This document shows, in pieces, positions 23,076-31,972 of a DNA stretch of 40,196 nt (position 1 is its first letter; each line of letters opens with the position of its first letter). The stretch comes from an uncultured Lachnospiraceae bacterium. Lineage in GTDB: Bacteria > Bacillota > Clostridia > Lachnospirales > Lachnospiraceae. The notes under the pieces are model-generated. The model had not been told where the DNA came from. It saw only the letters and a list, made by a program, of their open reading frames with translations, and did not search any database. Both the position numbers and the translations under genes were made by a program. The stretch covers positions 1-40,196 of the forward strand of contig CAOKOL010000034.1 of assembly GCA_948470335.1 (NCBI GenBank), written 5' to 3'.

Positions 23076-24215
23076 ATGATGGGAACTGGGACACCGAAAT
23101 ACCAGATTCTTCTGGACTGGGTGATGGAAAATGCCGAGAGCGGAAAAATGAAGCGGGGGAGCAAGATTCCCTCGGAAAATGAACTGGCGGAGATGTTCGG
23201 CATCAGCAGGCAGACCGTCCGCCATGCCATCGGTCTTCTGGAGCAGAAGGATGTGGTGAAGCGGGTCAGGGGCAGCGGCACCTATCTGGAATACGGAGAG
23301 CCGGGGGAAAATGAAGAAGCGAAGGAACGGCGAAAAAGCGCCGGCCCTAAGGAAAATTCGCCCAAACGGTATCAGAATGTGGCGGTGATCAGCACCTATG
23401 CGGATGACTATATTTTCCCTTCGGTGATCCAGGGCATTGAGCGGACCCTCTCGAAAAATCACTATACGATGCAGATCGCATTTACGAGAAACCGGGTATC
23501 CAGGGAACGGGAGGCTCTGGTTAATCTGATCGAGAAAAACTGTATTGACGGTCTGATTCTGGAGCCGGCTCAAAGTGCGCTGCCCAATGCGAATATGAAC
23601 CTGTATCAGACGCTGGCCGGACGGCATATCCCGATTTTGTGTTTTCACTGTTCCAACTGGGAGATGGATTTTCCCTGTGTGGCCATGGATGACCGGCGGG
23701 TTGGCGAACAGGCCGCATCCTGTCTGCTCCAGGCAGGGCATAAGAAAATCGGCGGTATCTTTAAGTCCGACGACAGCCAGGGCCATCTGCGGTATCAGGG
23801 TTTCGGGCAGGCGCTGAAAGAGGCGGGGATTAAACTGAAAGGGAAAGAGGTGGTCTGGATGGACACCGTATCCATGGCGGAGATGGAACTGTGGGCCGAT
23901 TATCTCTTTCACCGGCTGGAAGGCTGTACCGCCGTGGTCTGCTACAATGACCAGGTGGCCTACCGGGTGGCCGGACTTTGCGAACAGCGAGGAATCCGGG
24001 TTCCTGAGGATCTGTCTCTGGTGGGAATCGACCATCTGGAACAGGCATTCGGCGGGCAGCGGAAAATTACCTCCTTCCAGCATCCCAAGGAGGCGCTGGG
24101 ACGGAAAGCGGCGGAAAATATGATACGGATGATCGAAGACCCGCTGTTTGACGGCAATTACCTGTTTGATGCCCGTCTGGTGGAGCTGGGGACGGTGAAA
24201 CAAATATTTGACTGA
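23076..24215 (+). CDS. araR: Arabinose operon repressor, GntR-LacI chimera
   Basis: A 379-residue regulator. Residues ~5-72 are a GntR winged helix (KIPSENELAEMFGISRQTVR, then VRGSGTYLEY). Residues ~95-379 are a LacI/periplasmic-type effector domain (NVAVISTYADDYIFPSVIQG at its start, then LSLVGIDHLE). This two-part design is that of AraR, which releases DNA on binding L-arabinose. It lies between transporter and enzyme genes, 62 bp after yjfF, and AraR-like boxes flank the transporter promoter. Start is ATG 23076 or 23079; no strong ribosome site is seen, consistent with low expression. Confidence 0.9.
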   Translation: MMGTGTPKYQILLDWVMENAESGKMKRGSKIPSENELAEMFGISRQTVRHAIGLLEQKDVVKRVRGSGTYLEYGEPGENEEAKERRKSAGPKENSPKRYQNVAVISTYADDYIFPSVIQGIERTLSKNHYTMQIAFTRNRVSREREALVNLIEKNCIDGLILEPAQSALPNANMNLYQTLAGRHIPILCFHCSNWEMDFPCVAMDDRRVGEQAASCLLQAGHKKIGGIFKSDDSQGHLRYQGFGQALKEAGIKLKGKEVVWMDTVSMAEMELWADYLFHRLEGCTAVVCYNDQVAYRVAGLCEQRGIRVPEDLSLVGIDHLEQAFGGQRKITSFQHPKEALGRKAAENMIRMIEDPLFDGNYLFDARLVELGTVKQIFD

Positions 24216-24223
24216 CAGGGGAA

Positions 24224-24342
24224 CTAAAAAACAGCAACGAACCGGACAGCAAACTAGTGTGTCAGCGCACTGGCAAGCGGCTGGAAATTCTCCCGGATCC
24301 GGGGGACTTGGCAGGGGAGTTGCGGAACTTGAATGGTAGGAG
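24224..24342 (+). promoter_or_regulatory. Structured leader element, araA copy (diverged)
   Basis: The 3' half aligns clearly with the metY copy: AGCGGCTGGAAATTCT, then CCGGAT, and TTGCGGAACTT followed nine bases later by the araA AGGAG. The 5' half keeps the AAACAGCAA start but has a different hairpin (AGTGTG / CGCACT, 24256-24271) and a CCCGGATCCGGG palindrome (24292-24303). It is a rearranged or diverged family member lying directly before the ribosome site. Confidence 0.6.
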
Positions 24343-24351
24343 AAAAAAATA

Positions 24352-25872
24352 ATGAGTAATAGAGAAAACAACGGCGTTCTTTGCGCAAAACCGTATCAGT
24401 TCTGGTTTGCCACCGGTTCTCAGGATTTATATGGGGACGAGTGTCTGGCAAAAGTGGCGGAGCACTCGAAAATCATTGTGGGCAGATTAAATGAATCCGG
24501 GGTGCTTCCCTATGAACTGGTATGGAAGCCCACATTGATCGACAATGCATCAATCCGCCGGCTGTTTAATGAGGCCAACGGAGATCCTGACTGTGCCGGC
24601 GTTATCACGTGGATGCATACCTTTTCCCCGGCCAAATCCTGGATTTTGGGACTGCAGGAGTACAGAAAACCGCTGATGCATCTGCACACCCAGTTTAACC
24701 AGGAGATTCCTTATGACACCATCGACATGGATTTCATGAATGAGAACCAGTCGGCCCACGGCGGCAGAGAGTATGGCCATCTGGTGACTCGCATGGGAAT
24801 CGAGCGGAAAGTCGTGGCGGGCCACTGGAATGATCCTGTGGTGCAGAAGCGGATGGCAGACTGGATGCGCACCGCCGTAGGCATTATGGAAAGCAGTCAT
24901 ATCCGAGTGGTCCGGGTGGCCGACAATATGCGCAATGTGGCCGTGACCGAGGGCGACAAGGTAGAAGCCCAGATGAAATTCGGCTGGGAGATCGACGCCT
25001 ATCCGGTCAATGAGATCGCGGCTTATGTGGACGCTGTGTCTGTCGGGGAGATTGATGCTTTGGTGGACGAATATTACGGCAAATATGAGCTTCTGACGGA
25101 AGGCAGGGATGAAAAGGAGTTTCGTGCCCATGTGGCGGTTCAGGCAGGCATTGAGATCGGCTTTGAGAAATTCCTGAAAGATCATGATTACCATGCCATT
25201 GTCACCCATTTCGGCGATCTGGGCGCTTTGAAGCAGCTTCCGGGACTGGCGATTCAGCGGCTGATGGAAAAAGGCTACGGCTTTGGCGCCGAGGGAGACT
25301 GGAAGACGGCGGCCATGGTGCGCCTGATGAAGCTGATGACGGCCGGCGTCAAAGACGCAAAGGGAACTTCCTTTATGGAAGACTATACCTATAATCTGGT
25401 GCCCGGCAAAGAGGGCATTCTCCAGGCCCATATGCTGGAGGTCTGCCCCACCGTATCCGACGGTCCCATCGGCATCAAGGTCTGCCCTTTGTCCATGGGA
25501 GAACGGGAGGATCCGGCCAGACTGGTATTCACCTCCAAGACCGGACCGGCCATCGCCACATCTCTGATTGATCTGGGCCACCGGTTCCGTCTGATTATCA
25601 ATGAAGTGGACTGCAAGAAAGTGGAGAAGCCGATGCCGAAGCTGCCGGTGGCTACCGCGTTCTGGACTCCCCGTCCCAACCTGACCACGGGAGCGGAGAG
25701 CTGGATTCTGGCCGGCGGGGCACACCACACCGCCTTTACCTATGACCTGACCGCGGAGCAGATGGGCGACTGGGCGGAAGCTATGGGAATTGAAGCGGTC
25801 TATATCGACAATGATACTACGATCCGGGGGCTGAAAAACGAGATGCGCTGGAATCAGGCGGCATATCGGTAG
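24352..25872 (+). CDS. araA: L-arabinose isomerase
   Basis: A 506-residue Mn2+-dependent cytosolic isomerase that converts L-arabinose to L-ribulose. The N-terminal YQFWFATGSQDLYG is diagnostic of the family. Other marks are CAGVITWMHTFSPAK, LHTQFN and EGDWKTAAMVRLMK, containing a metal-ligand glutamate. The full ~500-residue length is present and no lesion is visible. AGGAG lies nine bases before the ATG, immediately after a leader element copy. It follows araR by 136 bp and starts the enzyme genes. Confidence 0.97.
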   Translation: MSNRENNGVLCAKPYQFWFATGSQDLYGDECLAKVAEHSKIIVGRLNESGVLPYELVWKPTLIDNASIRRLFNEANGDPDCAGVITWMHTFSPAKSWILGLQEYRKPLMHLHTQFNQEIPYDTIDMDFMNENQSAHGGREYGHLVTRMGIERKVVAGHWNDPVVQKRMADWMRTAVGIMESSHIRVVRVADNMRNVAVTEGDKVEAQMKFGWEIDAYPVNEIAAYVDAVSVGEIDALVDEYYGKYELLTEGRDEKEFRAHVAVQAGIEIGFEKFLKDHDYHAIVTHFGDLGALKQLPGLAIQRLMEKGYGFGAEGDWKTAAMVRLMKLMTAGVKDAKGTSFMEDYTYNLVPGKEGILQAHMLEVCPTVSDGPIGIKVCPLSMGEREDPARLVFTSKTGPAIATSLIDLGHRFRLIINEVDCKKVEKPMPKLPVATAFWTPRPNLTTGAESWILAGGAHHTAFTYDLTAEQMGDWAEAMGIEAVYIDNDTTIRGLKNEMRWNQAAYR

Positions 25873-25942
25873 AATTTAACGGCTTTTCAGCAGGAAATCT
25901 GTTTCTTTCGCAAAAGTTGTGGAAACCTGTCATAAATATGTT

Positions 25943-25990
25943 ATGCCAGGCTTATGATGCTTGTTGAATAGCTGGCATGAAGATTTTTGG
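25943..25990 (+). terminator. Possible attenuator after araA
   Basis: ATGCCAG (25943-25949) pairs with CTGGCAT (25972-25978), followed by GAAGATTTTTGG. The stem is only seven base pairs with a 22-nt loop, so termination would be partial. It lies between araA and the kinase gene. Confidence 0.4.
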
Positions 25991-26014
25991 AAAAGCTTTC
26001 GATATTGGAAAAAG

Positions 26015-26050
26015 GTCAGATCAATCCGGAGCATATCCGTGTGATCTGAC
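26015..26050 (+). promoter_or_regulatory. Hairpin just upstream of the kinase ribosome site
   Basis: Perfect 9-bp arms GTCAGATCA (26015-26023) and TGATCTGAC (26042-26050) with CGGA / TCCG inside. There is no U-run. It ends five bases before the GGAGG of the kinase gene. It may protect the mRNA 5' end or adjust translation. It does not resemble the other leader element. Confidence 0.5.
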
Positions 26051-26064
26051 TGGTGGAGGCAGGT

Positions 26065-27675
26065 ATGAGTATTTTAAATAAAGAAGATATCAAAAGGATG
26101 ATCCGGGAGGGCAGAACGGCCCTGGGCATCGAACTGGGTTCCACCCGGATCAAAGCCGTGCTGGTGGGGGAAGATCACAGTCCTGTGGCTTCCGGCAGCC
26201 ATGAGTGGGAAAACCAGTTGTCAGACGGCATCTGGACATATTCGCTGGATGCTGTCTGGACCGGACTCCAGGATGCCTATCAGGATCTGGCGAGGGATGT
26301 AAAAAATCAGTATGGGGAAACGCTGGCCACCATCGGGGCAATCGGGATCAGCGCTATGATGCACGGTTATATGGTGTTCGACAAAGAAGGAGAACTGCTG
26401 GTGCCTTTCCGCACCTGGCGGAATACGATTACCGGTCAGGCGGCAGAGAAGCTGACGGATGTATTCCGGTATCCTGTTCCCCAGCGGTGGAGCATCGCTC
26501 ATCTGTATCAGGCGATTTTAAATAAGGAACCGCATGTTCCGCAGATTGATTATATGATTACGCTGGAAGGATACGTACACTGGAAACTGACGGGACAGAA
26601 GGTGCTGGGCATCGGCGACGTGGCCGGCATGTTCCCGGTGGATATCCATGCGAAGGATTTTGACAGCGAAAGGATTACGCAGTTTGACGAGCTGGTGGCA
26701 GGGGAAAATCTGCCCTGGAAGCTGCGTGATATTCTGCCCAAGGCGCTGCTGGCCGGGGAGGATGCGGGCGCTCTGACAGAGGAAGGGGCGGCCCTTCTGG
26801 ATGTGAGCAAAACGCTGAAACCGGGCATTCCGCTGTGTCCGCCGGAGGGCGACGCAGGCACCGGCATGGCTGCTACCAACAGCGTGGCCGTGCGCACCGG
26901 CAATGTGTCCGCGGGAACCAGCGTCTTTGCCATGGTTGTACTGGAGGACAATCTGAAAGAGGTCCATCCGGAAATAGACCTGGTTACGACCCCTTCGGGA
27001 GAACTGGTGGGTATGGTACACTGCAATAACTGTACTTCCGACCTGAATGCCTGGGTAGGCTTGTTTAAAGAATTTGCCGACACGATGGGCGTGGAAGTGG
27101 ATATGAACCGGCTGTTCGGCGCTCTTTACAATAAGGCGCTGGAGGGAGACAAAGACTGCGGCGGTCTGCTGGCTTACAATTATTTTTCCGGGGAGCATAT
27201 CACCGGCTTTGAGGAGGGCCGTCCCCTGTTCGTGAGAAAGCCGGACAGCCAGTTTAACCTGGCCAATTTCATGCGGACCCATCTGTATACCTCCCTGGGC
27301 GCTTTGAAAACCGGGCTGGATATCCTGTTTAAAAAAGAACAGGTGAAGCTGGATGTGCTGCTGGGCCACGGAGGCCTGTTTAAAACGCCGGTGGTGGGCC
27401 AGAAAATCATGGCCGCCGCGGCAGGCGTTCCCGTATCGGTAATGGAAACGGCGGGAGAAGGCGGCGCCTGGGGCTGTGCCCTTCTGGCAGCCTATATGCT
27501 GCGGAAGGAAGAAGGGGAAACGCTGGCCGCCTATCTGGCAGACAAGGTGTTCGCCGGACAGGAAGGAAATCTGGTGGAGCCGGATGCCGAAGACGCGGCA
27601 GGATTCGACGCGTTTATGAAACGTTATCATGGCGGATTTGCCATTGAGCATGCCGCCGTGGAAACACTGAACTGA
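26065..27675 (+). CDS. FGGY carbohydrate kinase, probable ribulokinase (AraK type)
   Basis: A 536-residue FGGY kinase. The N-terminal phosphate loop is [15 protein letters not shown], and the ATP-binding region includes [20 protein letters not shown] and [12 protein letters not shown]. It resembles xylulokinases more than classical AraB. Its place between araA and araD makes L-ribulose to L-ribulose-5-phosphate the expected reaction, as known for the non-AraB kinase AraK of Clostridium acetobutylicum. No other ribulokinase candidate occurs in the window. The ATG at 26065 follows GGAGG at six bases and is preferred over the GTG four codons upstream. Kinase family is sure; substrate is inferred. 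Confidence 0.88.
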   Translation: MSILNKEDIKRMIREGRTALGIELGSTRIKAVLVGEDHSPVASGSHEWENQLSDGIWTYSLDAVWTGLQDAYQDLARDVKNQYGETLATIGAIGISAMMHGYMVFDKEGELLVPFRTWRNTITGQAAEKLTDVFRYPVPQRWSIAHLYQAILNKEPHVPQIDYMITLEGYVHWKLTGQKVLGIGDVAGMFPVDIHAKDFDSERITQFDELVAGENLPWKLRDILPKALLAGEDAGALTEEGAALLDVSKTLKPGIPLCPPEGDAGTGMAATNSVAVRTGNVSAGTSVFAMVVLEDNLKEVHPEIDLVTTPSGELVGMVHCNNCTSDLNAWVGLFKEFADTMGVEVDMNRLFGALYNKALEGDKDCGGLLAYNYFSGEHITGFEEGRPLFVRKPDSQFNLANFMRTHLYTSLGALKTGLDILFKKEQVKLDVLLGHGGLFKTPVVGQKIMAAAAGVPVSVMETAGEGGAWGCALLAAYMLRKEEGETLAAYLADKVFAGQEGNLVEPDAEDAAGFDAFMKRYHGGFAIEHAAVETLN

Positions 27676-27703
27676 ATAAAACCAAGAAATGACAGATCAG
27701 CCT

Positions 27704-27740
27704 GGCCGGGGACAGACGAAAAAACCGTCTGGCGCCGGCC
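27704..27740 (+). terminator. Terminator-like hairpin after the kinase gene
   Basis: GGCCGG-GGA-CAGACG pairs with CGTCTG-GCG-CCGGCC around an AAAAAAC loop, a very stable stem with a 3x3 internal loop. Only ACAAAGTTT follows, not a clean U-run, so it may be a partial terminator or a 3' end stabiliser ahead of the araD promoter. Confidence 0.45.
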
Positions 27741-27763
27741 GGACAAAGTTTATGAGAAAACAG

Positions 27764-27792
27764 TTGCGCAATAGAGACGGCTGCGGTATGAT
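27764..27792 (+). promoter_or_regulatory. Promoter of araD
   Basis: TTGCGC (27764-27769), a 17-bp spacer and TATGAT (27787-27792), with a predicted start near 27799. The leader to the araD ATG would then be about 165 nt and contain the whole structured element. The -35 TTGCGC is the same as in the glpP promoter. Confidence 0.6.
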
Positions 27793-27831
27793 TACAGTGG
27801 AAGAATGTAATATTGGGCTGTGGCTGCGGAA

Positions 27832-27956
27832 GGCAGCGGAACTGTAACAGCAGAAGCCCGGACGAAGCACAGAAGGGTTTACGGACGTTGCAGACGGCCG
27901 GAAAGCCTTCTAGAGTCGGTGATTCGGCAGGGCGGCAGCGGAACTGTAAATAGAGG
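27832..27956 (+). promoter_or_regulatory. Structured leader element, araD copy
   Basis: Outer stem GCCC / GGGC (27856-27859 with 27930-27933). Middle stem GAAGCAC / GTGATTC (27864-27870 with 27919-27925) with one mismatch. Main stem AGAAGGGTTT / AAAGCCTTCT (27871-27880 with 27902-27911). The apical part CGGACG...CGGCCG keeps the A-G mismatch. It ends GCAGCGGAAC, TGTAAAT, then the AGAGG ribosome site. CAGCGGAAC also occurs at the 5' end (27834-27842), so that motif brackets the element. The middle stem differs in sequence from the right-edge copies but still pairs. Confidence 0.75.
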
Positions 27957-27964
27957 TTTAAGAG

Positions 27965-28657
27965 ATGTTAGAAGATTTAAAACAGCAGGTATACGAGGCG
28001 AATATGGAGCTGCCCAGACGGGGGCTGATTACCTATACCTGGGGAAATGTCAGCGGGATCGACCGGTCGGCGGGCCTGTTTGTGATCAAGCCCAGCGGCG
28101 TAGACTATGATATGCTGAAACCGGAGGATATGGTGGTGATGGATCTGGATGGAAATCAGGCGGAGGGTTCTCTGCGGCCTTCTTCCGACACGCCCACCCA
28201 TCTGGAGCTTTACAGAGCTTTTCAGGAGATCGGCGGCGTGGTTCACACCCATTCTCCTCACGCTACGGCCTGGGCCCAGGCCGGCAGGGGCATTCCCTGC
28301 TACGGCACCACCCATGCCGATTATTTCTATGGTCAGATTCCCTGTGCCAGAACCCTGACGGAACAGGAGATCGAGGAAGGCTATGAGAAGAATACCGGCA
28401 TGGTAATCATCGAGACTTTCGCGGGAAAGAACCCTGTCCATGTACCGGCGGTTCTGTGCAAAAACCACGGCCCGTTTACCTGGGGCAAAGACGCTGCCCA
28501 GGCCGTACACAATGCGGTGGTCCTGGAAGAAGTGGCGAAGATGGCCTGGATGACGGAGCTGTTAAATCCCGGCGCCGACAACCGGACGCCTCAGTGTATG
28601 CAGGACAAGCATTTTATGAGGAAGCACGGGCCGAATGCCTATTACGGACAAAAATAA
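27965..28657 (+). CDS. araD: L-ribulose-5-phosphate 4-epimerase
   Basis: A 230-residue class II aldolase-fold enzyme that turns L-ribulose-5-phosphate into D-xylulose-5-phosphate. Zinc ligands H94 and H96 ([10 protein letters not shown]) and H168 (KNHGPFTWG) are present, as are D75 in SSDTPTH and the phosphate-site GNVSG and KPSG motifs. Length matches E. coli AraD. The ribosome site is AGAGG, weaker than its neighbours, and adjoins the leader element. It has its own promoter candidate at 27764. Confidence 0.96.
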   Translation: MLEDLKQQVYEANMELPRRGLITYTWGNVSGIDRSAGLFVIKPSGVDYDMLKPEDMVVMDLDGNQAEGSLRPSSDTPTHLELYRAFQEIGGVVHTHSPHATAWAQAGRGIPCYGTTHADYFYGQIPCARTLTEQEIEEGYEKNTGMVIIETFAGKNPVHVPAVLCKNHGPFTWGKDAAQAVHNAVVLEEVAKMAWMTELLNPGADNRTPQCMQDKHFMRKHGPNAYYGQK

Positions 28658-28684
28658 ATACCGTTCAGGTATATAAAAGAAATA

Positions 28685-28808
28685 AAAACAGCAAAGCCCC
28701 GGACATGCACGGCGGAAACGGCAGATGGGAAAGCGTGTAAGGATCTGAAAAACGGTTCCCAGGTGTTTGCGGCAGCGGAAGGGGCAAAGCGGAATTTAAA
28801 ATCGGAGG
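28685..28808 (+). promoter_or_regulatory. Structured leader element, tkt copy (diverged)
   Basis: It begins AAAAACAGCAAAGCCCC (28685-28700) and ends GGGGCAAAGCGGAATTT (28781-28797), then AAAATC and the tkt GGAGG. GCCCC (28696-28700) pairs with GGGGC (28781-28785), matching the outer stem of the other copies. The interior has diverged and lacks the conserved main hairpin. A CAGCGGAA motif also occurs at 28773-28780. Confidence 0.5.
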
Positions 28809-28813
28809 AATGT

Positions 28814-30799
28814 ATGAATCTGGATTTAGAAAAAAGTTGTGTCAACGCGATACGGATTCTGGCGGCGGATGCCGTGCAGAAAGCAAACTCCGGCCATCCG
28901 GGGCTGCCGCTGGGGGCTGCGGCCATGGCCTATGAGCTGTGGGCCCGCCATATGAACCATAACCCCGCCGACCCGAACTGGGAGAACAGGGACCGTTTTA
29001 TCCTGTCCGGCGGCCACGGTTCCACCCTTTTATATTCTCTGCTTCATCTGTTCGGCTATGGGCTGAAAGTGGAGGATTTACAGAATTTCCGGCAGCTTGA
29101 CTCTCTGACGCCGGGCCATCCGGAGTATGGCCATACGACAGGCGTAGAGGCCACCACAGGCCCTCTGGGCGCAGGCATGGGCATGGCAGTGGGCATGGCC
29201 ATGGCGGAGGCCCATCTGGCCGCCGTATTTAACAAGCCGGAATTTCCCGTGGTTGACCATTATACCTTTGTGCTGGGCGGAGACGGCTGCATGATGGAGG
29301 GCATTTCCTCGGAAGCCTTTTCTCTGGCAGGCACGCTGGGACTGGGCAAGCTGATTGTGCTCTATGATTCCAATCAGATTTCCATCGAGGGAAGCACGGA
29401 CATCGCCTTTACCGAGGACGTGCAGAAACGAATGGAGGCGTTCGGCTTCCAGACGCTGACGGTAGAGGACGGCAATGACACGGTGGAGATTGGCAAGGCC
29501 ATTGAAGCGGCCAAGGCGGACACCGCCCATCCATCCTTTATCACGGTAAAGACGCAGATTGGCTACGGCTGTCCCGAAAAGCAGGGCAAAGCCAGCGCGC
29601 ACGGAGAACCGCTGGGAGCGGACAATGTGAAAGCGCTGAAAGAAAATCTGGGCTGGGAGAGCCAGGAGCCTTTCTTTGTGCCGGAAGAAATATATGAGAA
29701 TTACCGCAGCCTGGCAGCGGAGCAGGCAAAGACCCAGAAAGTCTGGGAGGAACTGTTCGCTGCCTACGCAAAGGCTTATCCGGAGATGAAGGAGCTGTGG
29801 GATGCATACCATGACGGGAAAATCGCCGAAAAGCTGTATGAGGATGAGAGCTACTGGGCTTATGAGGACAAGCCTCAGGCTACCAGAAGCCTGTCCGGCC
29901 TGATGCTGAACCGGCTGAAAACGGCGGTGCCCGGCCTGATCGGTGGTGCCGCGGACCTGGCGCCCTCCACCAAGACTTATATGAGCGATGCGGGTGACTT
30001 TGGAAAGGACAACTACAAGGGCCGCAATCTCCATTTCGGCGTAAGGGAGCTGGCAATGGCGGCCATCGGCAACGGCCTGGCTCTGCACGGCCTGCGTTCT
30101 TTCGTGTCCACCTTCTTCGTATTCAGCGATTATACGAAGCCTATGGCACGGCTGTCGGCTCTGATGAAGCTGCCGGTAACCTATGTGTTTACCCATGACA
30201 GCATCGGTGTGGGCGAGGACGGCCCTACCCATGAGCCTATTGAGCAGTTGGCCATGCTGCGGGCGATGCCGAATCTGAATGTGTTCCGTCCGGCAGATGC
30301 CACGGAGACGGCGGCGGCCTGGTATTACGCGGCTGTTTCCCAGGACGCGCCTACGGCGCTGGTGTTAAGCCGTCAGAACCTGCCTCAGTTGGCTGGTTCC
30401 GGAAAGGAAGCCTTAAAAGGCGGCTATGTGCTGGAGGACAGCAAAAAAGAGGTTCCGGACGCGATTCTGATTGCCAGCGGTTCGGAGGTTTCTCTGGCCG
30501 TGGAGGCGAAAAAGGCGCTGGCAGGAGAGGGAATCGACGTGCGTGTGGTAAGTATGCCCTCTATGGACGTATTTGAGCAGCAGAGCCAGGCGTATAAAGA
30601 TTCCGTACTGCCGAAGCAGGTGCGCAGTCGTGTGGCCGTGGAGGCTTTAAGCGATTTCGGCTGGGGCAGATATGTGGGTCTGGACGGCGCATATGTTACG
30701 ATGCATGGCTTCGGCGCGTCTGCGCCTGCGGATCAGTTGTTTGAGAAATTCGGATTTACCGTGGAAAACGTGGTGAAAACCGTAAAAAGCATTCTGTAA
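28814..30799 (+). CDS. tkt: Transketolase
   Basis: A 661-residue thiamine-diphosphate enzyme of the non-oxidative pentose phosphate pathway that moves two-carbon units between ketoses and aldoses. Marks are the N-terminal KANSGHPGLPLGAA, GHGSTLLYSL, the ThDP/Mg motif VLGGDGCMMEGISSEAF and LIVLYDSNQISIEG. The second domain shows DSIGVGEDGPTHEPIEQ, and the third has the usual C-terminal fold. Full length. Start at 28814 (GGAGG five bases upstream); longer in-frame starts lie inside the leader element. It takes AraD's xylulose-5-phosphate onward and is followed by transaldolase. Confidence 0.97.
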   Translation: MNLDLEKSCVNAIRILAADAVQKANSGHPGLPLGAAAMAYELWARHMNHNPADPNWENRDRFILSGGHGSTLLYSLLHLFGYGLKVEDLQNFRQLDSLTPGHPEYGHTTGVEATTGPLGAGMGMAVGMAMAEAHLAAVFNKPEFPVVDHYTFVLGGDGCMMEGISSEAFSLAGTLGLGKLIVLYDSNQISIEGSTDIAFTEDVQKRMEAFGFQTLTVEDGNDTVEIGKAIEAAKADTAHPSFITVKTQIGYGCPEKQGKASAHGEPLGADNVKALKENLGWESQEPFFVPEEIYENYRSLAAEQAKTQKVWEELFAAYAKAYPEMKELWDAYHDGKIAEKLYEDESYWAYEDKPQATRSLSGLMLNRLKTAVPGLIGGAADLAPSTKTYMSDAGDFGKDNYKGRNLHFGVRELAMAAIGNGLALHGLRSFVSTFFVFSDYTKPMARLSALMKLPVTYVFTHDSIGVGEDGPTHEPIEQLAMLRAMPNLNVFRPADATETAAAWYYAAVSQDAPTALVLSRQNLPQLAGSGKEALKGGYVLEDSKKEVPDAILIASGSEVSLAVEAKKALAGEGIDVRVVSMPSMDVFEQQSQAYKDSVLPKQVRSRVAVEALSDFGWGRYVGLDGAYVTMHGFGASAPADQLFEKFGFTVENVVKTVKSIL

Positions 30800-30846
30800 G
30801 CAAAGCCGGCGGCAGAAAAAATATGTTGTTACTTGAAGTGAGCCCG

Positions 30847-30895
30847 TATGCGGCCGCATAAACCACAATACTTTGCGGAATGCGGCCGGTGCACA
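30847..30895 (+). repeat. Palindrome and repeat in the tkt-fsa gap
   Basis: TATGCGGCCGCATA (30847-30860) is a perfect 14-bp palindrome, and ATGCGGCCG recurs about 30 bp on (30881-30889). GCCC before and GGGC after (30842-30845, 30898-30901) could close a stem, followed by GGAATC. This faintly recalls the leader elements, but I do not count it as one. The rest of 30800-31043 shows no gene. Confidence 0.35.
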
Positions 30896-31043
30896 GGGCG
30901 GAATCCTGTTGAAACCCGTAGAAGAAATGGTTTGCCGATATATTTATGCTGTTTCAGGGAAGACACGGAATCTATTTGGCGAATCAGCATGCTCCCGGGG
31001 ATAACGGGATTTGTATTCATGAATCATATATATGGAGGCAATG

Positions 31044-31697
31044 ATGAAATTTTTTATTGACACAGCGAATGTTGAGGATATCAGAAAAGCGAATGATATG
31101 GGCGTAATCTGCGGCGTGACCACAAATCCGTCTCTGATCGCGAAAGAGGGACGGGACTTTAATCAAGTGATCGCCGAGATCGCTTCTATCGTCGACGGCC
31201 CCATCAGCGGCGAGGTAAAAGCAACCACCACCGACGCGGAAGGCATGATTAAAGAAGGACGGGAGATTGCCGCTATCCATCCCAATATGGTAGTGAAAAT
31301 CCCCATGACGGTAGAAGGCTTAAAAGCCACGAAAGTGCTGTCTTCCGAAGGAATCAAGACCAATGTAACCCTGATTTTTACGGCGGCGCAGGCCCTTCTG
31401 GCAGCCAGAGCGGGGGCAACCTACGTTTCTCCGTTCCTGGGACGTCTGGACGATATTTCCATGCCGGGCATTGACCTGATTGAAGATATCACCGAGATTT
31501 TCATGACCCATGATATCCGGACCGAGATTATTGCGGCCAGCATCCGCCATCCGATCCATGTGATCGACTGTGCGAGGGCAGGCGCCGATATCGCCACGGT
31601 TCCCTATAAGGTAATCGAGCAGATGACCAAGCATCCGCTGACCGATGCGGGGATTGCAAAGTTTCAGGCGGATTATAAAGCTGTGTTTGGGGAATAA
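31044..31697 (+). CDS. fsa: Transaldolase, FSA/TalC type
   Basis: A 217-residue class I aldolase of the small MipB/TalC family. It acts as transaldolase or fructose-6-phosphate aldolase on dihydroxyacetone units. K85 in MVVKIPMT is the Schiff-base lysine. [13 protein letters not shown] and [13 protein letters not shown] are diagnostic. Next to transketolase in a pentose-use region, transaldolase activity is the more likely role. The ATG at 31044 (five bases after GGAGG) is preferred over the ATG one codon earlier. A ~245-bp gap separates it from tkt. Confidence 0.94.
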   Translation: MKFFIDTANVEDIRKANDMGVICGVTTNPSLIAKEGRDFNQVIAEIASIVDGPISGEVKATTTDAEGMIKEGREIAAIHPNMVVKIPMTVEGLKATKVLSSEGIKTNVTLIFTAAQALLAARAGATYVSPFLGRLDDISMPGIDLIEDITEIFMTHDIRTEIIAASIRHPIHVIDCARAGADIATVPYKVIEQMTKHPLTDAGIAKFQADYKAVFGE

Positions 31698-31779
31698 TAG
31701 AATATTCCTCAGGAACAGGGGATATCAATTCAGTACAAACTGAAACAGAAATGTGCAAATAGCAGGGAGTTATGGAGAG

Positions 31780-31925
31780 CAGCCGCCGTTTGTCCGATAC
31801 GTCTGAGAAATCCGGCGTACCGGGCAAAGGCGGCTGTCCGTGATATTGGCCGGTGTGTGCCGGCAGGGTCTGTCTGCCCGGACCGGCGAAGGCGGGGCAG
31901 ATAGGCCCAAACGGCGGACTGCCTA
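31780..31925 (+). promoter_or_regulatory. Three-hairpin leader of ahpC
   Basis: Hairpin 1 pairs CAGCCGCC-G-TTTGTCC (31780-31795) with GGGCAAAGGCGGCTG (31822-31836), with TACG / CGTA nested inside. Hairpin 2 is GCCGG-TGTGTG-CCGGC (about 31850-31866). Hairpin 3 pairs CTGTCTGCCC with GGGGCAGATAGG (about 31869-31906). No clear U-run follows hairpin 1, so it is not a simple fsa terminator. The end, GGGAATTGAAGTTAGGAG before ahpC, is similar to the end of the araA leader copy, so this may be a distant family member. Confidence 0.4.
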
Positions 31926-31972
31926 TGCAGGGTGGAAATGAATGATGGGAATTGAAGTTAGGAGAGTGTGAA

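Noticed and set aside
24550..25728. Long antisense open frame opposite araA, and similar ones opposite the kinase, tkt and metY genes
   Set aside because: They mirror the codon pattern of strongly supported sense genes and show no family likeness, ribosome sites or promoters.
27832..27956. Cobalamin or guanidine riboswitch before araD
   Set aside because: The B12 box and the guanidine-I/II conserved loops are not found; only isolated short strings look similar.
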